A DNA stretch of 64,000 nucleotides from Paulownia fortunei (Eukaryota; Streptophyta; Magnoliopsida; Lamiales; Paulowniaceae), in assembly GCA_019321725.1 (NCBI GenBank), contig CM033110.1:5139278-5203277 (forward strand), read 5' to 3'. Positions 23,221 to 35,203 of this stretch are shown here, piece after piece (position 1 is the first letter of the stretch; every line of letters begins with the position of its first letter). The position numbers were made by a program, and so were the translations under genes. The notes beneath the pieces are model-generated. The model was not told the DNA's origin. It saw only the letters and a program-made list of their open reading frames with translations, and made no database searches.

Positions 23221-23589
23221 ACTAGGAAGGAATAAAACTGTTCAAAATTATAGTCCTAGTTGGACATGATACGCATTTCTATATGATAGTTAAAAAAATA
23301 TAAATTTTGTGCAATTTTATACTATTACTTTAAAAGTAGTAATTAAGAGTTAAAATAGTATTATATTATTACTTTAATTATTGTGGTAGTTTGCCTTTCA
23401 TGCGGGTCGGACTAACTAATAAAAGGCCTATTCAGACAAAACAAATCGCTTTCTAGAAAAAAAAAATAGAAAACCTTAATCTTATTTTAAAATGTTCTAA
23501 AAAAAATTGAAGCAATAAATTTAAGACAGAAAGAGTACTAGAAATCAATGTCCAATTGGTGATGTTATCAATAATTTTATTTTATTTTT
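23221..23589. other. AT-rich junction
   Basis: Sequence between the end of duplication copy A and the recognisable end of the copia relic. Nothing is recognised apart from A/T runs. Confidence 0.4.
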
Positions 23590-26500
23590 ACATTGAATTA
23601 TATTCATCATTGATAGTTTCTTTCTAAAAAGGTGTATTTATAGAAGATATTGCTTCATCATAAGTTTGTGGATCTCCTTCAACTAAAAATATGATAAAAT
23701 CATCTCTAAAATTCTTCTTGACCTTAATTTCCTTACTTCTTCTCAATTTATAGATTCTTCTTTCCTATATTCTAAAATAATACTAGTAGATGATTCATCT
23801 CTAGAAGATTCAAGTTTAGACATACATGACTCATATGAAATTCTAATTTTAAAAGAAAAAATATCATCAAAGTATGTAGCATCTCTAGCTTCAATAACAG
23901 TGTTATTAGAAATTCCACTAATTTTAGAATTAATCACTAAAAATCTATTTCATGTACTATTTTGAGCATATCCAATAAAAACAGCATCTACAGTTTTAGG
24001 ACCTATTTTTTTCCTCTTAAACTCAAGTATAACTACTTTTGTTAGACACCCCCACATTTTAAGAAAATTTAGTTTTGGAGTCATCTTTTTCCATAATTCA
24101 TAAGGAGTTTTATCATTATTTATAACAATCATATAATTTAATATAAAACAAGAAGATAAAATAATTTTTTCCCACAAGTTTTCAAATGCTCTAGAATTTA
24201 ACAACAACATTGCGTTAACTATATATCACAACCTCCCAACAATATGGATAAATATATATATAAACAACATGTGCAACATAATTTGTGCACGTATGCGTGT
24301 GTATAACCCTTTTTTTTCTAGTTAGTTCAATAAAACATTGATAAAAGTAAAATGTTTTCATATCATGTAACACTGTATATACATAGGTAGTTATTAAAAT
24401 ATTAACCAGGTCCATCAAAATCATCACAAACTCAAACTCTCTATCACAAAGGAGTTTTGAAAGTGATATACATGATAAAGTCACTAATACAATAACTATA
24501 AAATTAAAAACACAACCCACAAAATAGCCCAATAGGTCATCATCCAAGTACATTGATCTTTGAAAGCCTATAGGAGCTCCACTGCCAGCTAGTAAACCAG
24601 AGGTTTCAAGTCTCACCATGTTCACCTACAATGCATGAACTACATGAGCTAACACTCAATAAGTAAAAATCATGCATTGCAAAAGTATGATATAAAATCT
24701 CATGCAACTCATCTCTAAGATATGATGCTATAAATATATCAAATTTGAGTACTCATAAATCAAAGAGTTTTTATTAAAAATCACTTCATTTATTGGGCCA
24801 TTGACCTACCTACTATGTACCGGATAGAGTTATGAACAATATCAATAATCACATGGCCATAAATAAATTGACTCGGTCCAAGGGTCATCTCCTTGGATCA
24901 CCAAAGGTCCACCCCATGTCTTCCCCTGTGATCCTCTAGAAGTCTTCCTACTGGCAGAGTCAATAAAGATACAGTCAAGTAGTCCACCCTCTCGTGACCA
25001 CCAGAGGCACACCCCCTGTCAACCCCTATGATTCTCTGAGAAATAACACTCGCGGTGCCCTAAAATATCACATAAGCATGTCTCGTATACCTCGGTACAC
25101 TAGTAGTGGCCAACCAATATATTTTCTTTCTGAAAATCATGTCTCAAATTGTAAAGTGCATGCAAGAACCTCCACTATACTCATATGTCGTACATGCACA
25201 TGTAAATATTCATTAATGGTATGTTCAATATGAAATGCAAGTCATCTTGCTCTCAACATATTTCAAGAATCATAAAACTCTTAAATTACATACTATACTT
25301 GTCATCCAGTCAATTTAAATATCATCGACACATTAGGTATAAATGATTTGAGACATACTATGTTCATGCATTGTAGTTGTAAATGGATCTTTACTTAACT
25401 TTCACTTGATTGGTGGCTTAGTCTAGATTTGTTTATTGTTCCCCTCCAATATTAGATGTAAAATATTATGTAATATTACCCAACATCAAGCGCCATTCCC
25501 AATTTGGCAAGTTGAAAGCATAAAATATCATACTAAGACCTTAAACACCAAACTATTTAGGTAACAATCATGCTTTCACAAACTAAAACTCAATCTAGTC
25601 CCTCAAATACCTTAATTTCTCATCTTAGATACATCTAAACATCATATAATTGAAGTACTATAACTCTAATATCATGTACCTAATTGTTACCACTCAATAG
25701 CAACATGTCTAGGTTGAAATATGCTAAGATATAAAATGGGACAGATTCACATTTTCATATTTTCTTCTTATCCAATTTAGTTGCATGATAATTTTGACAT
25801 CTCGAAGCATATCCAATCACTCCCAAATTTTTACCACACTTAGATAACATGTATATCAATGTAATTATATTTTATAATTGCCTAAAATCACTGATTTATC
25901 TCAACAAAACCAACCTATTTATCACAACATAAAAACTGTAAGTTCTATCATGACAGTTTTGAGTGTCTCTTTAAATATCAAATCATATTTCAATTTATAA
26001 CCTCTCCAAACTTACATACATCACCTAAACTCATATATAAACACATATATGGTGAAATATATAGGTTTTAATCAAGTTATTATACATATATAAAGCTTTA
26101 AAAATAAAAACTAGCAAGTATACAGTTTCTGTCCCTAGTGATTTCTATTGCGATTTTGTAACTAAAAATACCTCTTTTGTGAATTATAATACCATAAATA
26201 ACATCCTAACATGATTATAAACCATAATAGAAGCTTTAAAAATCATAAACCTTCAGACAATTTAAGAACTTAAATAAAAAACATGAGTTAAGCTCACGTA
26301 TGCACATATTTTAGCTTCTACTTGCTCCTCCTTACTTCCCTTTGCTTCCTGCACTTTTTTCTTTACTTGAAATCACTGAGAGCAACTTCTAAACTTTAAT
26401 ATGGAGGTTTGGGAGGTGAAATACTCAGAAAATAGTTTTTGGTCATGATTCAAGGATAGAAATGAAGAAAGGTTGAGGTGGTAGCTTAAGTTGACAAAGG

Positions 26501-28290
26501 TTGAGATAGCAAAGGTTGAGGTGTCAAGTTGTGGTTCAAATTTGATATTGATCACACCTTATATAGCTCTAATATAGTGTTTTTCAATATTTATTTATCT
26601 ATTTACAATCTATTTTAATTACCATACGATCGGATAATAAATTTTTGTCCTAATTTCTTAACCATTCATTCGGTTTCTAAACCGATTGACACCCGATTAT
26701 TAAATGATTGTCTAGTTTGCATTTCTAAAATCCTATGCATATATGGACCTTATAATATGACACTTAAATCACATTATATCATGTTCAATATCCCAAGTAT
26801 ATTAATTCATGGATGTATACTTTTAAAACACCTCGATCTAATTGAATCGAATCATATAAGATTACTAGTAACACCTTTAACACTTCCAAAATTATAATGA
26901 ATATCCAATATATTGACCAATCTATTCTTTTTCTTATCTAAATATAGAATTACTTAATTAGGTTATAGGATCTCAACCACTAGCATCAAGTAATAGTATT
27001 AGAGGTATAATAATTAAGAATGCTATAAAAGTTGCAATGTAGATATTAATGCAAATTAACATATAAGTAGCATGTAGTGCATGAATCATATTGGTCAAGT
27101 GAGTAGTGTGGGACTTGGATATTACACCATATCCATCAAAGTTCTATTTTTTTCTTTCAGTTACATGGGGTAAATAAAGAAGTGTGAACTCATGTGTTAT
27201 ACCATTATTTTCACAAAGTTTTATTAACTCTCCCGAATAATATTCTCATCCTCTATCAAACTTAAGTTTCTTAATATTTTCAGTTTCTACTTGATTCTCA
27301 ACTTCAGTTTTATAAATCTTAAACTTGTCAAAAACTTCATCCTTGATTTGATGAGACAAACATAACAATACTTAGAAAAATCATCTATAGTTACAAATAC
27401 TTATTTCCACCTCTAGTTGGAGATCTATTTGAATCACATAAATCGATATGAAAAAGTTTCTAAATATTTGAATTTCTAAGAACTGATTGATAAGATCTTC
27501 TTGTAGTAACAATCCCTAACCAAATGATTGGTTTTTCCACATACGTAGCATGGTTTTTCTTCCTTTCCTTTGCCTTTATCATCCTTAGATTTTTGATTCT
27601 TAAGTTGAGTATTATTATTATTATGGTGATAGTCTTTTCTCCAATCCTTTTTGTTATTCTTAAACTTATTACCTCTAGGCTTAACTTATTTTCATTATTA
27701 ATCATTTTATCCTCGACTAGATTGACTTTGACCTTCATCTCTTCTTTATAACATTTATCCTATGTTGTTCATCTATCCTTAATGACTTAAAAACTTGAGT
27801 CAAAGTCTTGTTGATGTCTTAGACCCCTAACAAAATTAGACCAAGATGGTGGGAATTTATCAATCAAATATGAAACTTTATATTCTTCATTAAATTTTGA
27901 CTCACTCTGTTATAGAGGCCATAACAAATCTTAAAATTCATGAATTTGTTCATTAATGGATTTTTCATCAACCATAATATAATTTGTAAAAATAAAGGTA
28001 TAAAACTTTTGTATTCCTGCATCATCAATCTCATATTCAGCTTCTAATGTATCCAAAGTTCCTTAGTACTAGTGATGGTATGAAACACATTATAAAGCCT
28101 TTCCTACAAGGATACAATTACGATAATGATAATCTATTTGTGCAAGGTATGCCAAAAGTTTGACTCAATATTTTAATTTATGGTGGAAATAAACCTAAAA
28201 ATAGTTAACCAATAATTTTGTTTTGCCATCTCTTAAAATTTAGTCCATTTTCTCAGGCTTAACACTATTAGCGTCTCCATGAGATGCTAT
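23590..28290 (-). pseudogene. Ty1/copia gag-integrase-RT relic, split
   Basis: Minus strand. Gag starts MASHGDANSVKPEKMD (ATG near 28290), then LYNVFHTITSTKELW, DEKSINEQIHEF and KFPP.W pieces to about 27770. A CCHC zinc knuckle CYVCGKTNHLVRDC lies near 27520-27555. It passes almost directly to integrase (IDLCDSNRSP, VTIDDFSKYCYVC at about 27470-27330), so protease and the GAG-pre-integrase region are deleted. Integrase is cut at 27131/24219 by a 2.9 kb insertion and resumes with VNAMLLNSRAFENLWEKI...TPYELWKK...VFIGYAQNS. It ends in the start of RT (FGDDFI.FLVEGDPQTYDEA) near 23600. Stops and frameshifts are numerous. There is no 3' half and no 3' LTR. Confidence 0.88.
24224..27126 (-). mobile_element. 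Probable 2.9 kb solo LTR in copia integrase
   Basis: It interrupts the integrase frame exactly between codons for MDM and VNA. Near-matching 5 bp repeats flank it: ctata (24219-24223) and ccata (27127-27131). On the minus strand it begins TGTAATATCCAAG, the usual LTR TG start, and ends GGTTGTGATA, where the expected CA has decayed to TA. A TATA-like ctatataagg lies on the minus strand at 26557-26566. No internal protein is detectable. Open frames in it (24215-24625, 24994-25233, 26373-26555) look accidental. Confidence 0.65.
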
Positions 28291-29345
28291 TTTTAAAAAA
28301 AAAAACTATAGTTAGCTAGGGATTAATTAGGCAAATAAAAGACAATGAGCAAAATATAATTGCAGGAGTCAATAATGACATCAGTAAATAAATATTCAAT
28401 AATGCAAAATTAATTTTGCAGCAAATAACATATATAACATATATAACCAAAGAGAATAAATTCAAGCTTTTATAACATGCAATTCAAAAACCATCAAGTG
28501 AAATAAAGTGCATTAGACTAATATAATATGAAATCTTTTAATTACAATTAAAATACACCATATGTAAAAATAGTTTACTGTTATGAATAGTTAATTCTTC
28601 AATAGGAAAGAATTAACAAATTAATTGGCATGAAGTAAAATTTTCAAAATGGTGAAACAATTATAATTTGCCAACAAAAGAGTATAAACATTTCGCAAAT
28701 GTGAGTAATTCTTGAATCAGCAGAGAATAACAATATAATATGCTAAAAATGATTAATCAAATTTAATTAAAACAAACAATTTACGATCTTAGAATGTTGT
28801 GAATATCTAAAATTTTAACAAAAATAACTTTCATGCAAATAAAATTTACTTTGATGCAAATAAATCACAAGAATGCATATAATTTATAATAATTCTAAAA
28901 GCATATAAACTAGTAAAATAAAATAGATGATCTATAGAAGTCACGCCACTTGACGCTATCTTAAAATCGTGATGGTCTCTCCTCCGTGCAGGTATTGGTG
29001 GCTCATCACCACCCCAAAGATAAAATCCAACAAGGTCAATATCGGTGTTTTCTATTGTGAGCACAATTATAAAAAAACTAACGAATAAAATTTTATCACG
29101 TTGTCCAATATAATATTAAAAATAATATGCAGAATAAAAAAAATGTAAGAATAATTGCATGTGTTTCTACCTAAGTCCCTACTACACCTATTTATAATAT
29201 TAGGAAGAGATATATAATAAATAAAAAAATTAAATTTAAATAATTAGGGGTATTACAAAAGTTAATAAGAAGTTATAAAATTTATTTTAAATAATAAAGA
29301 TTAAATTTAATTTTTAAAGTTTTAAAACTTCGTAACAATATTGAT
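28291..29345 (-). other. Leader and 5' LTR remnant of the copia relic
   Basis: Upstream of the relic's gag start. On the minus strand a TATA box, tataaata (plus 29189-29196), is followed by GGTGTAGTAGGGACTTAGG and an AT-rich leader. A GC-richer patch lies at 28940-29045. LTR ends and a primer-binding site are not recognisable, so borders are approximate. It ends where duplication copy B begins. Confidence 0.4.
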
Positions 29346-29908
29346 ACAGCTAATGTGTTTGTTAAGAGTCCAATTCATACTGAATGCTCCACTTTTTCAA
29401 AAGCTGGCACCGAAGCAGATTTGGCAACCTTTAGGCACTGCCGACTCCATACGTAAAAGCAGATCATGGGACAAGACTTTCACGGGATAAGCCAAAATCT
29501 ATTGCCTTCCAGCAAAGGCAATGGCTTTCTCCTTCGTTTGACTTTTTTGTTTTATATACTACTACATCGATTCAAAGAATGTTTATTTTGGTGCTATTCA
29601 TCAGTTAATTTTATTATTTTTGATGAGTGAAATATAGAATAATTTACTTAATTCTTGTTATAGATATTTTAATAATTATAAATAGCATGATAAATATTAA
29701 GGTTTGAAAGTTTTATAATAATAATTTTTTTAAAATAATCAATTATAAATGGATAAAAAATTAAATAGTTTGATTTCATATTGAACAGAACAGACATTTT
29801 TAGTCCACTTGACCCATTTTGATTTTAAGATGGCTTGAGATTTCATTTCTTAATTCCTATATATGATTGTTAATTAATATTACAGTTACAGTATCTATGT
29901 ATGCATGT

Positions 29909-30272
29909 GATGATCAATTTAAATTTTCAAACATTAGCTTTTTGTGAGTTATCAATTCATGGGTTGGCTTCTACTTGATACATGTAAGTCATTAAAATGT
30001 TGAAATTGTCATAACGATAATTTTTCGATACTCCAACTTAGAACCAAATATTTAGGTGTTTAATTCAAAACTTGAGGCTCATGAGTCATGTGCGTATTTT
30101 TGGATCTCATGGGTTTATTACAGCGCTAAAAATTTAATATTTTCGGATTTAAAATTAATGTATGTCTATTTTACAAATATAGTTAATAGAGTCTTTTAAG
30201 TCTGTTGAATTGGTTCTATCAGGTTGGTCTTATTATTATTTTTTGCATTTAAATTATAGTTGAGTACATCAA
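29909..30272. other. Insertion specific to copy B
   Basis: Copy A reads straight through (atgcatgtttggaaaaaaag at about 15718). In copy B the same site holds about 364 bp bordered by gcatgt and acatgc. Possible weak inverted ends are gatgatcaattt and the complement of gttgagtacatc. The element type is unknown. Confidence 0.6.
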
Positions 30273-31539
30273 CATGCTTAGAAAAAAAGTTAATTCAAAA
30301 TTGTGTTTGTATAATGATAGGTGTTTTTTAAATTTGTATTTCTATTTCAAGAAATTTATTACATTTAAAATATGTAGAGTTACATGTAAAAGGTAAGGTC
30401 AAATACTGTAAAGCCGGGAAAATGAAAATGAGTGAGTTTTGGTTGCAACCAAAACGCATTTGTGCTTCTTTGCAGTCAATAAAAGAAAAGCTAATTTTAG
30501 TAATGAAATATTAAAAAAAATATTAAAAGTGTCATTAGTAATATATCAAGTTGTATAATATTAAATGATAATGTTAGTGAGAAAGTAATATTATAATCTT
30601 GTCACTAACATGGACTGAAAGAAGCATAAAATTCCTTCCATGATTAGAATCACTTAAGGATTTGGATTGCACTTGGATTATTCCCTTCAATGCCTCAAGG
30701 ATTATAAGCCAAGTTTATTTATATACTCTTACATTTTATAAGATATTTTTAAAATTTATAATATTTTAAATTTTATTTTAAAAATAAATTATTAAAATGT
30801 ATGGATAAAATAAGATCATGAAATTTTTAAAATATTAATAATTCCAATTTTATAATTAAAACTATCAAAATTAAAAGAATTTATTAAAATATGATCTTAT
30901 TTTAAAAATAAATTAATTTTTTTCACTTTTTTTAAAAATATATCATAACACCATATTTTGAGAGCTTATAATTTTTTTTTCTAAAAAAATTATCAAATTA
31001 TTTTAGAGACTGGTAATCTCGACTTTACCTTAATTTTAATCATCCAATTTTAAAAAGAAAAGAAAAAAGAAAAGGGAAACATTCAAATATTTCCCAAAAA
31101 TGACTTTTGACGGGATGCGAAATATACAGTAAAAAAATTGAAACCCTCGTGCACTTGACGAGCGTTAAAGAAAAAGAAGAAAGAAAAAGGGAAAAGTAAA
31201 AAGGCAAACATTGAAATTACCATAGATAAATCATGATTTTAAAATGATAAAAAATTTAACACCATCCAAAGTTAGTCAGCCACGTGCAGAGGGTAAAAAA
31301 ACAAAATGATGATAGAGGTTTAATTAATTCAAAATTACCGCATAATAAATCATTTTTATGCGCATGAAAACGTGGTGGATTCAAAGCCAATTTATTTAAC
31401 AGAGTATACGTACGGACAAGTTTGTCTTCCACGTAGCAAGCAAGCAGCAATTGTAGGGCCCACCACTGCCTAGGATTTATTTTACATGTGACATTCTGAT
31501 TCTGAAAGTTCCAAAAATGGTTTGGTATAAAATTAATAA

Positions 31540-31800
31540 ATGAATCTAGGACCCATTTTAATTTTTAATTTTTTAAATTCGTCTCATTTGGTTTAACTTT
31601 TTTATATTTTTAAACTATTACATATGTATTTATGTTCTACTATTTAAAAAAAAATATATATATATATTTTATATTTTTAAAATTATAAAACGGATCTAAC
31701 GAGTTCAACCGATGAATCCTAGAATGGGTCCTTACAAAATTTGATGGGTTTCAAATGGCGAATCCACCTCGAACCCACTCTATTACTATTTTTAATTTGA
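31540..31800. repeat. Degenerate MITE-like repeat, family G (copy 4)
   Basis: Part of copy B. It has attataaaacggatctaacg and cctcgaacccac on the right, equivalent to the split copy at 18240-18614 and 22918 onward. It therefore predates the duplication. Confidence 0.5.
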
Positions 31801-32050
31801 AAATAAAATAAAATAATTTTATGTGAATTTTCAAATTCATCGTAATCATTAGAATAACATACTTAAAATAATTACTAAAATATTTGAAATTTATTGTAAT
31901 TAAAAATATTCAAATCAAATCAAAATATTTATTATTATAAATTTAAAATTCTTATCTTTCAAATCCTTTAATTCAAATACAACCTAGATTCATTTTTTTT
32001 TGTAAATCATTGTTTCCTTTATCAGCATAACACTCCAACCATCGCTAATG

Positions 32051-32786
32051 ATTAATTTATCATTAATTGTATTAATTGTATTATTTTTTAAAAGAAATTG
32101 ACCAACATTTTTTTGTTATGATCATTAATTTTATTATTTTATTATTTTTTATATTATTTTTTGCTATTATTTTGTTATTATTATTATTTTTTTATGAATA
32201 TGACCGACATTTTTGACTGATTAGTATTCAATAAATTGATTCGAGAAGGGAATCCACATACCTCAATTTATGTTATTTTCATATATCTTTATGAGTTGAT
32301 TGTGTTATAAGTTATGGCATATATATGTCCCTCCTTCTGATGTAATTGACCGACTACTATATTAAAAAATATCATCTAATTTCATGAGTTGATCGTGTTA
32401 CAAATTATGGCGTATGATTATGTATTGGTGAGGAGGGAAATTATTTTCTTATTTTAGATATTTTTAACTTCTGGAGTTAAGAATCAATAATAAAATTTTG
32501 CTATTCACAATCGTAAATTATATGATAAAATATTTAAAACGTTGATGATGTCAGTTTTATGTAAAACATATACCCATAAAAAATATATTAAATCCGAGAC
32601 TTTTATGAACTTTTTGCAATATAGATAATTGATCCTTCTCGTGGAAACGTAGAGTTATAATATCTCCTTTGGAAGAAAATACGCGTACTGCTTGTTCTAA
32701 TCCCGATGTCATTCTTCACATTCCACATACCATGAAATATTGACAGACTTAATGAGCAAATGAAAACAAACGTAAATTTATATTTC
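32051..32786. other. AT-rich spacer
   Basis: T-rich, with repeated attatttt-type phrases at 32070-32200. Two related short phrases (tgagttgattgtgttataa and tgagttgatcgtgttacaa near 32292 and 32385) hint at a diverged ~93 bp tandem duplication. No gene is seen. Confidence 0.45.
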
Positions 32787-32985
32787 ATCTGTTTAAAATG
32801 GAATGTTCATATTTCGTTTTAAAATGTCAATAAATAATTCTTTATTTTCTAAAAGGATAATATTATTTTCCAAAGTATTCTCCCACTTAGAATAACATCA
32901 TTGATTTTTAACTTTTTTTTAGCATAAAAATGTGAAATTACTATAAACTCTTTCAAAATGAAACATTCAAGTTAGCATGAAATAT
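32787..32985. repeat. Stowaway-like MITE remnant
   Basis: It begins catctgtttaaaatggaatg and passes through atttcgttttaaaatgtc and aactctttcaaaatgaaac, an order typical of plant Stowaway-like MITEs with decayed CTCCGTCC ends. TA duplications were not confirmed. Confidence 0.5.
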
Positions 32986-33792
32986 TAAGGGCGCGATTGG
33001 ATGGCCACCATTCCAAAAAATCTTTGTTTTACAGAATAGTAACTAAGTAGAAAAATAGAAACAAAAAAGCGAAGTGCTGTCCTTTGTCAAAAACGGGATT
33101 TTCACGTGAATTGAGGTTTTCAAGATTGGGACACTGTCCTAACAGGAAAAAGGAGGCAATTAACTAAATTTCCCAAAAAATAATATAATTCCAACCACGG
33201 CATTGTTTATGTGGAGGACCTTTCTCAGCAACAGTAATTTAATTATAAAAAATATTAATTATTCTCAAGTTGACACAAAGGAGATATTTATTTATGAGGT
33301 GCTCCCAAATTACTAATTGTCATGAAAAGTCATTTAATGCTGTTAGGTATGGTTTGTAATTAACTAGAATAGGTAGGGGACTCCAACATTTTCCAATTTT
33401 AAGGTCTTCGAATTATTGGGACTTACTTTAAGTACAAAGAGATGAGGTTCAAACTAGCTAGTTTGTTATTCTTCCCTTGATTAGCATATGAAGAATTCTT
33501 ATATGCAACAGATATAAGAATACAAAGTAGTGAGATTAGATCATTTTTATAGTGGAATCAGTAATATACTGACATAACATGATCTACACCATTTGATATT
33601 TTTTTACTCGATATATATATGAAAAATAGTATTTTCTTACTCGATGTATATACGGATTTTTCGACAGAATATGGTTACATTAAGGAAATGAATAGAATTT
33701 TATCAACTTATCAATGTCATACACTTCTACTCTTGCTTTCTACTATATCTTCCAAAACTATCCACTACTATAAAACTATTTTACAAAGATCA
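32986..33792. other. Spacer and 3' flank of the protease gene
   Basis: No other gene is seen. On the minus strand downstream of the protease stop there is no canonical AATAAA within about 300 bp, so the poly(A) site must use a variant signal. The plus-strand frame at 33619-33864 is accidental and overlaps the gene's end. Confidence 0.45.
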
Positions 33793-35157
33793 TTATACAG
33801 ATCTACTACAATCAGCTACTCCAAATCCTACTCTTCTATTGATCAAATCAAATTCCACCCATAGATTTTGCTGATGAAAGTTACCAATAATGTTACTAGC
33901 AACACCAAGGGATTCAGATCGTCCGATGGCGATGCAATGGACACCACCTCCCACATCATCTAGAATTCTCTCCTTATTGATGAATATTTCTACACCCTTT
34001 TCGAATTGAAAAACCATGTCACCTATCAACCGTGCGATCTCCATGGCATTGCCATCAAAGCACATGTCCAACGCACCTCCATAGGCGTAACCCTTCTTTA
34101 ATTTCATGCCCGCTACCCTCACAACTTCTTCCCTCACCTTAGCGTAGGCGGTGTCCACCAGAAAAGTATATTGAGTGCCGGAGTCGATCATCGTCTGGCC
34201 AGAGCCACCTGCGTTCGGCCGGAAAGCCGCCTCCGAGATGTTCAATTTATTCCCGCCAATTTTGATCCCCACCATTCCCACGGTGTAGGCAAGGGGGTCA
34301 AAATTGGGCATGCGTTGACTTTGAGGGAAAGTCAATAGGTTAATATATCGAAAAGTACGAGAATTGGGATTCTGGCCCAAGTAAAATGTGCCCGTGGGAT
34401 TAATCTTATCACGCCCCTGTCTGATTGGCACGCAATAAGAAAATCTTGGCACCTTAGCCTGGGAAACAAAAGATAGCCGCCCAAGATTCATTCCCAAAAT
34501 GCCCTCAGCCTCGCCGGACTCCGCCGCGCATCCAAGAATCAAGGGAGGGGTACTTCGGGAACCAGAAAACTTGAACCTTTCCCTGACGAGGTTGCCCTCG
34601 GCCAAGGTCCCATCTGCGTAGAAGTAAGAGTAGTGGCACAAACGGTTTTGGTCACACGTGGTCGGGAGGGTAAAATCGGGAATCCGGGGCTTGCAGAGGG
34701 GGTGATTGCAGGGGAGAACAGAGAAAGTGGAAGAGAGGGAGGGGTCAAACGACGTCGTCGGAGGTGGCTTTCTGGGGGATTTCCGATGGCACTGAATCCA
34801 AGACAGCTGGCTGCCGGTGTCCAAAACCATTTGCTGAGCCTGGGGTGGGGTCCCAATGGGGAGAGAAACAATCAGGGCCATTGAATACTTGAACGATGAC
34901 TTGTAGTTGTAGTTGAACGGCGGTGACGAGGCCGCAGCACTGTTCTTCTTCTGGACCTGGACCTGATGCGTCTGGTTAGAACGCGATGATGTGACGAGAG
35001 AAGAAAGAAGTTTCGCCTTAGAAGCATAACTTTTGGACAGAGGGGCTGAGGTTAGCGGGAAAGACAGCGAAATTGTTTTTTCTTGAACTGTAAGGTGGAA
35101 AGAATTGATGATCAGCACCATGAAAACAAGAAGAAAGACAGAATTGCAGGATGCCAT
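33793..35157 (-). CDS. A1-family aspartyl protease, secreted, intronless
   Basis: A 454-residue pepsin-like protease. Residues 1 to about 25 are a hydrophobic signal peptide (VFLLVFMVLIINSF core), then a basic, Ser-rich propeptide to about 85. The mature domain starts near SMALIVSLPIGTPPQAQQ. Both catalytic motifs are intact: DTGS (Asp113) and DSGT (Asp325). Also present are the WIQC box, FDPSLSSTFSVLPC, the flap region HYSYFYADGT (175-184), GILGMNLGRLSF, and the C-terminal IIGNFHQQNLWVEFDL. These blocks match, from memory, the intronless Arabidopsis At1g66180/At5g37540 type of plant aspartyl proteases; the match is closer than to PCS1 or CDR1. There is no C-terminal hydrophobic tail, so no GPI anchor is expected, and secretion to the apoplast is inferred. 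The start is the first Met and directly precedes the signal peptide. The physiological substrate is unknown. It stands alone, with TE-rich DNA on both sides. Confidence 0.96.
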   Translation of the reverse strand: MASCNSVFLLVFMVLIINSFHLTVQEKTISLSFPLTSAPLSKSYASKAKLLSSLVTSSRSNQTHQVQVQKKNSAAASSPPFNYNYKSSFKYSMALIVSLPIGTPPQAQQMVLDTGSQLSWIQCHRKSPRKPPPTTSFDPSLSSTFSVLPCNHPLCKPRIPDFTLPTTCDQNRLCHYSYFYADGTLAEGNLVRERFKFSGSRSTPPLILGCAAESGEAEGILGMNLGRLSFVSQAKVPRFSYCVPIRQGRDKINPTGTFYLGQNPNSRTFRYINLLTFPQSQRMPNFDPLAYTVGMVGIKIGGNKLNISEAAFRPNAGGSGQTMIDSGTQYTFLVDTAYAKVREEVVRVAGMKLKKGYAYGGALDMCFDGNAMEIARLIGDMVFQFEKGVEIFINKERILDDVGGGVHCIAIGRSESLGVASNIIGNFHQQNLWVEFDLINRRVGFGVADCSRSV

Positions 35158-35203
35158 TTTCTTGAACTATGGAGCTTGAGAGAGAGAGGAGGCCTTTGTT
35201 GTT

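Larger units (their letters stand above)
29346..32050. repeat. Segmental duplication copy B
   Basis: The compact partner of 15144-23220, in the same orientation, lacking that copy's two large insertions but carrying its own ~364 bp insertion at 29909-30272. It keeps the conserved hairpin (29501-29522) and a noncoding block at 31080-31520. Copy B has an intact CACGTG G-box near 31281 where copy A reads CGCGTG, and both keep an aacgtggtgg motif. No coding frame is shared between the copies. Confidence 0.88.

Noticed and set aside
24215..24625. 136-codon minus-strand frame with a hydrophobic stretch
   Set aside because: It starts inside the LTR-like insertion and runs to its edge; low-complexity IYIYIYP content; no family resemblance.
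15144..32050. Copies A and B as the two LTRs of the intervening copia relic
   Set aside because: The copies lack TG...CA ends and no primer-binding site or polypurine tract sits beside them. The relic has its own TATA-bearing leader at 28291-29345.
34539..34884. Open frames overlapping the protease on both strands (34539-34871 minus, 34633-34884 plus)
   Set aside because: They are shadows of the GC-richer protease coding sequence in other frames.
33793..35157. Naming the protease PCS1 or CDR1
   Set aside because: The DTGSQLSWIQC, PDFTLPTTC and MNLGRLSF blocks fit the At1g66180/At5g37540 type better, so no gene symbol was assigned.
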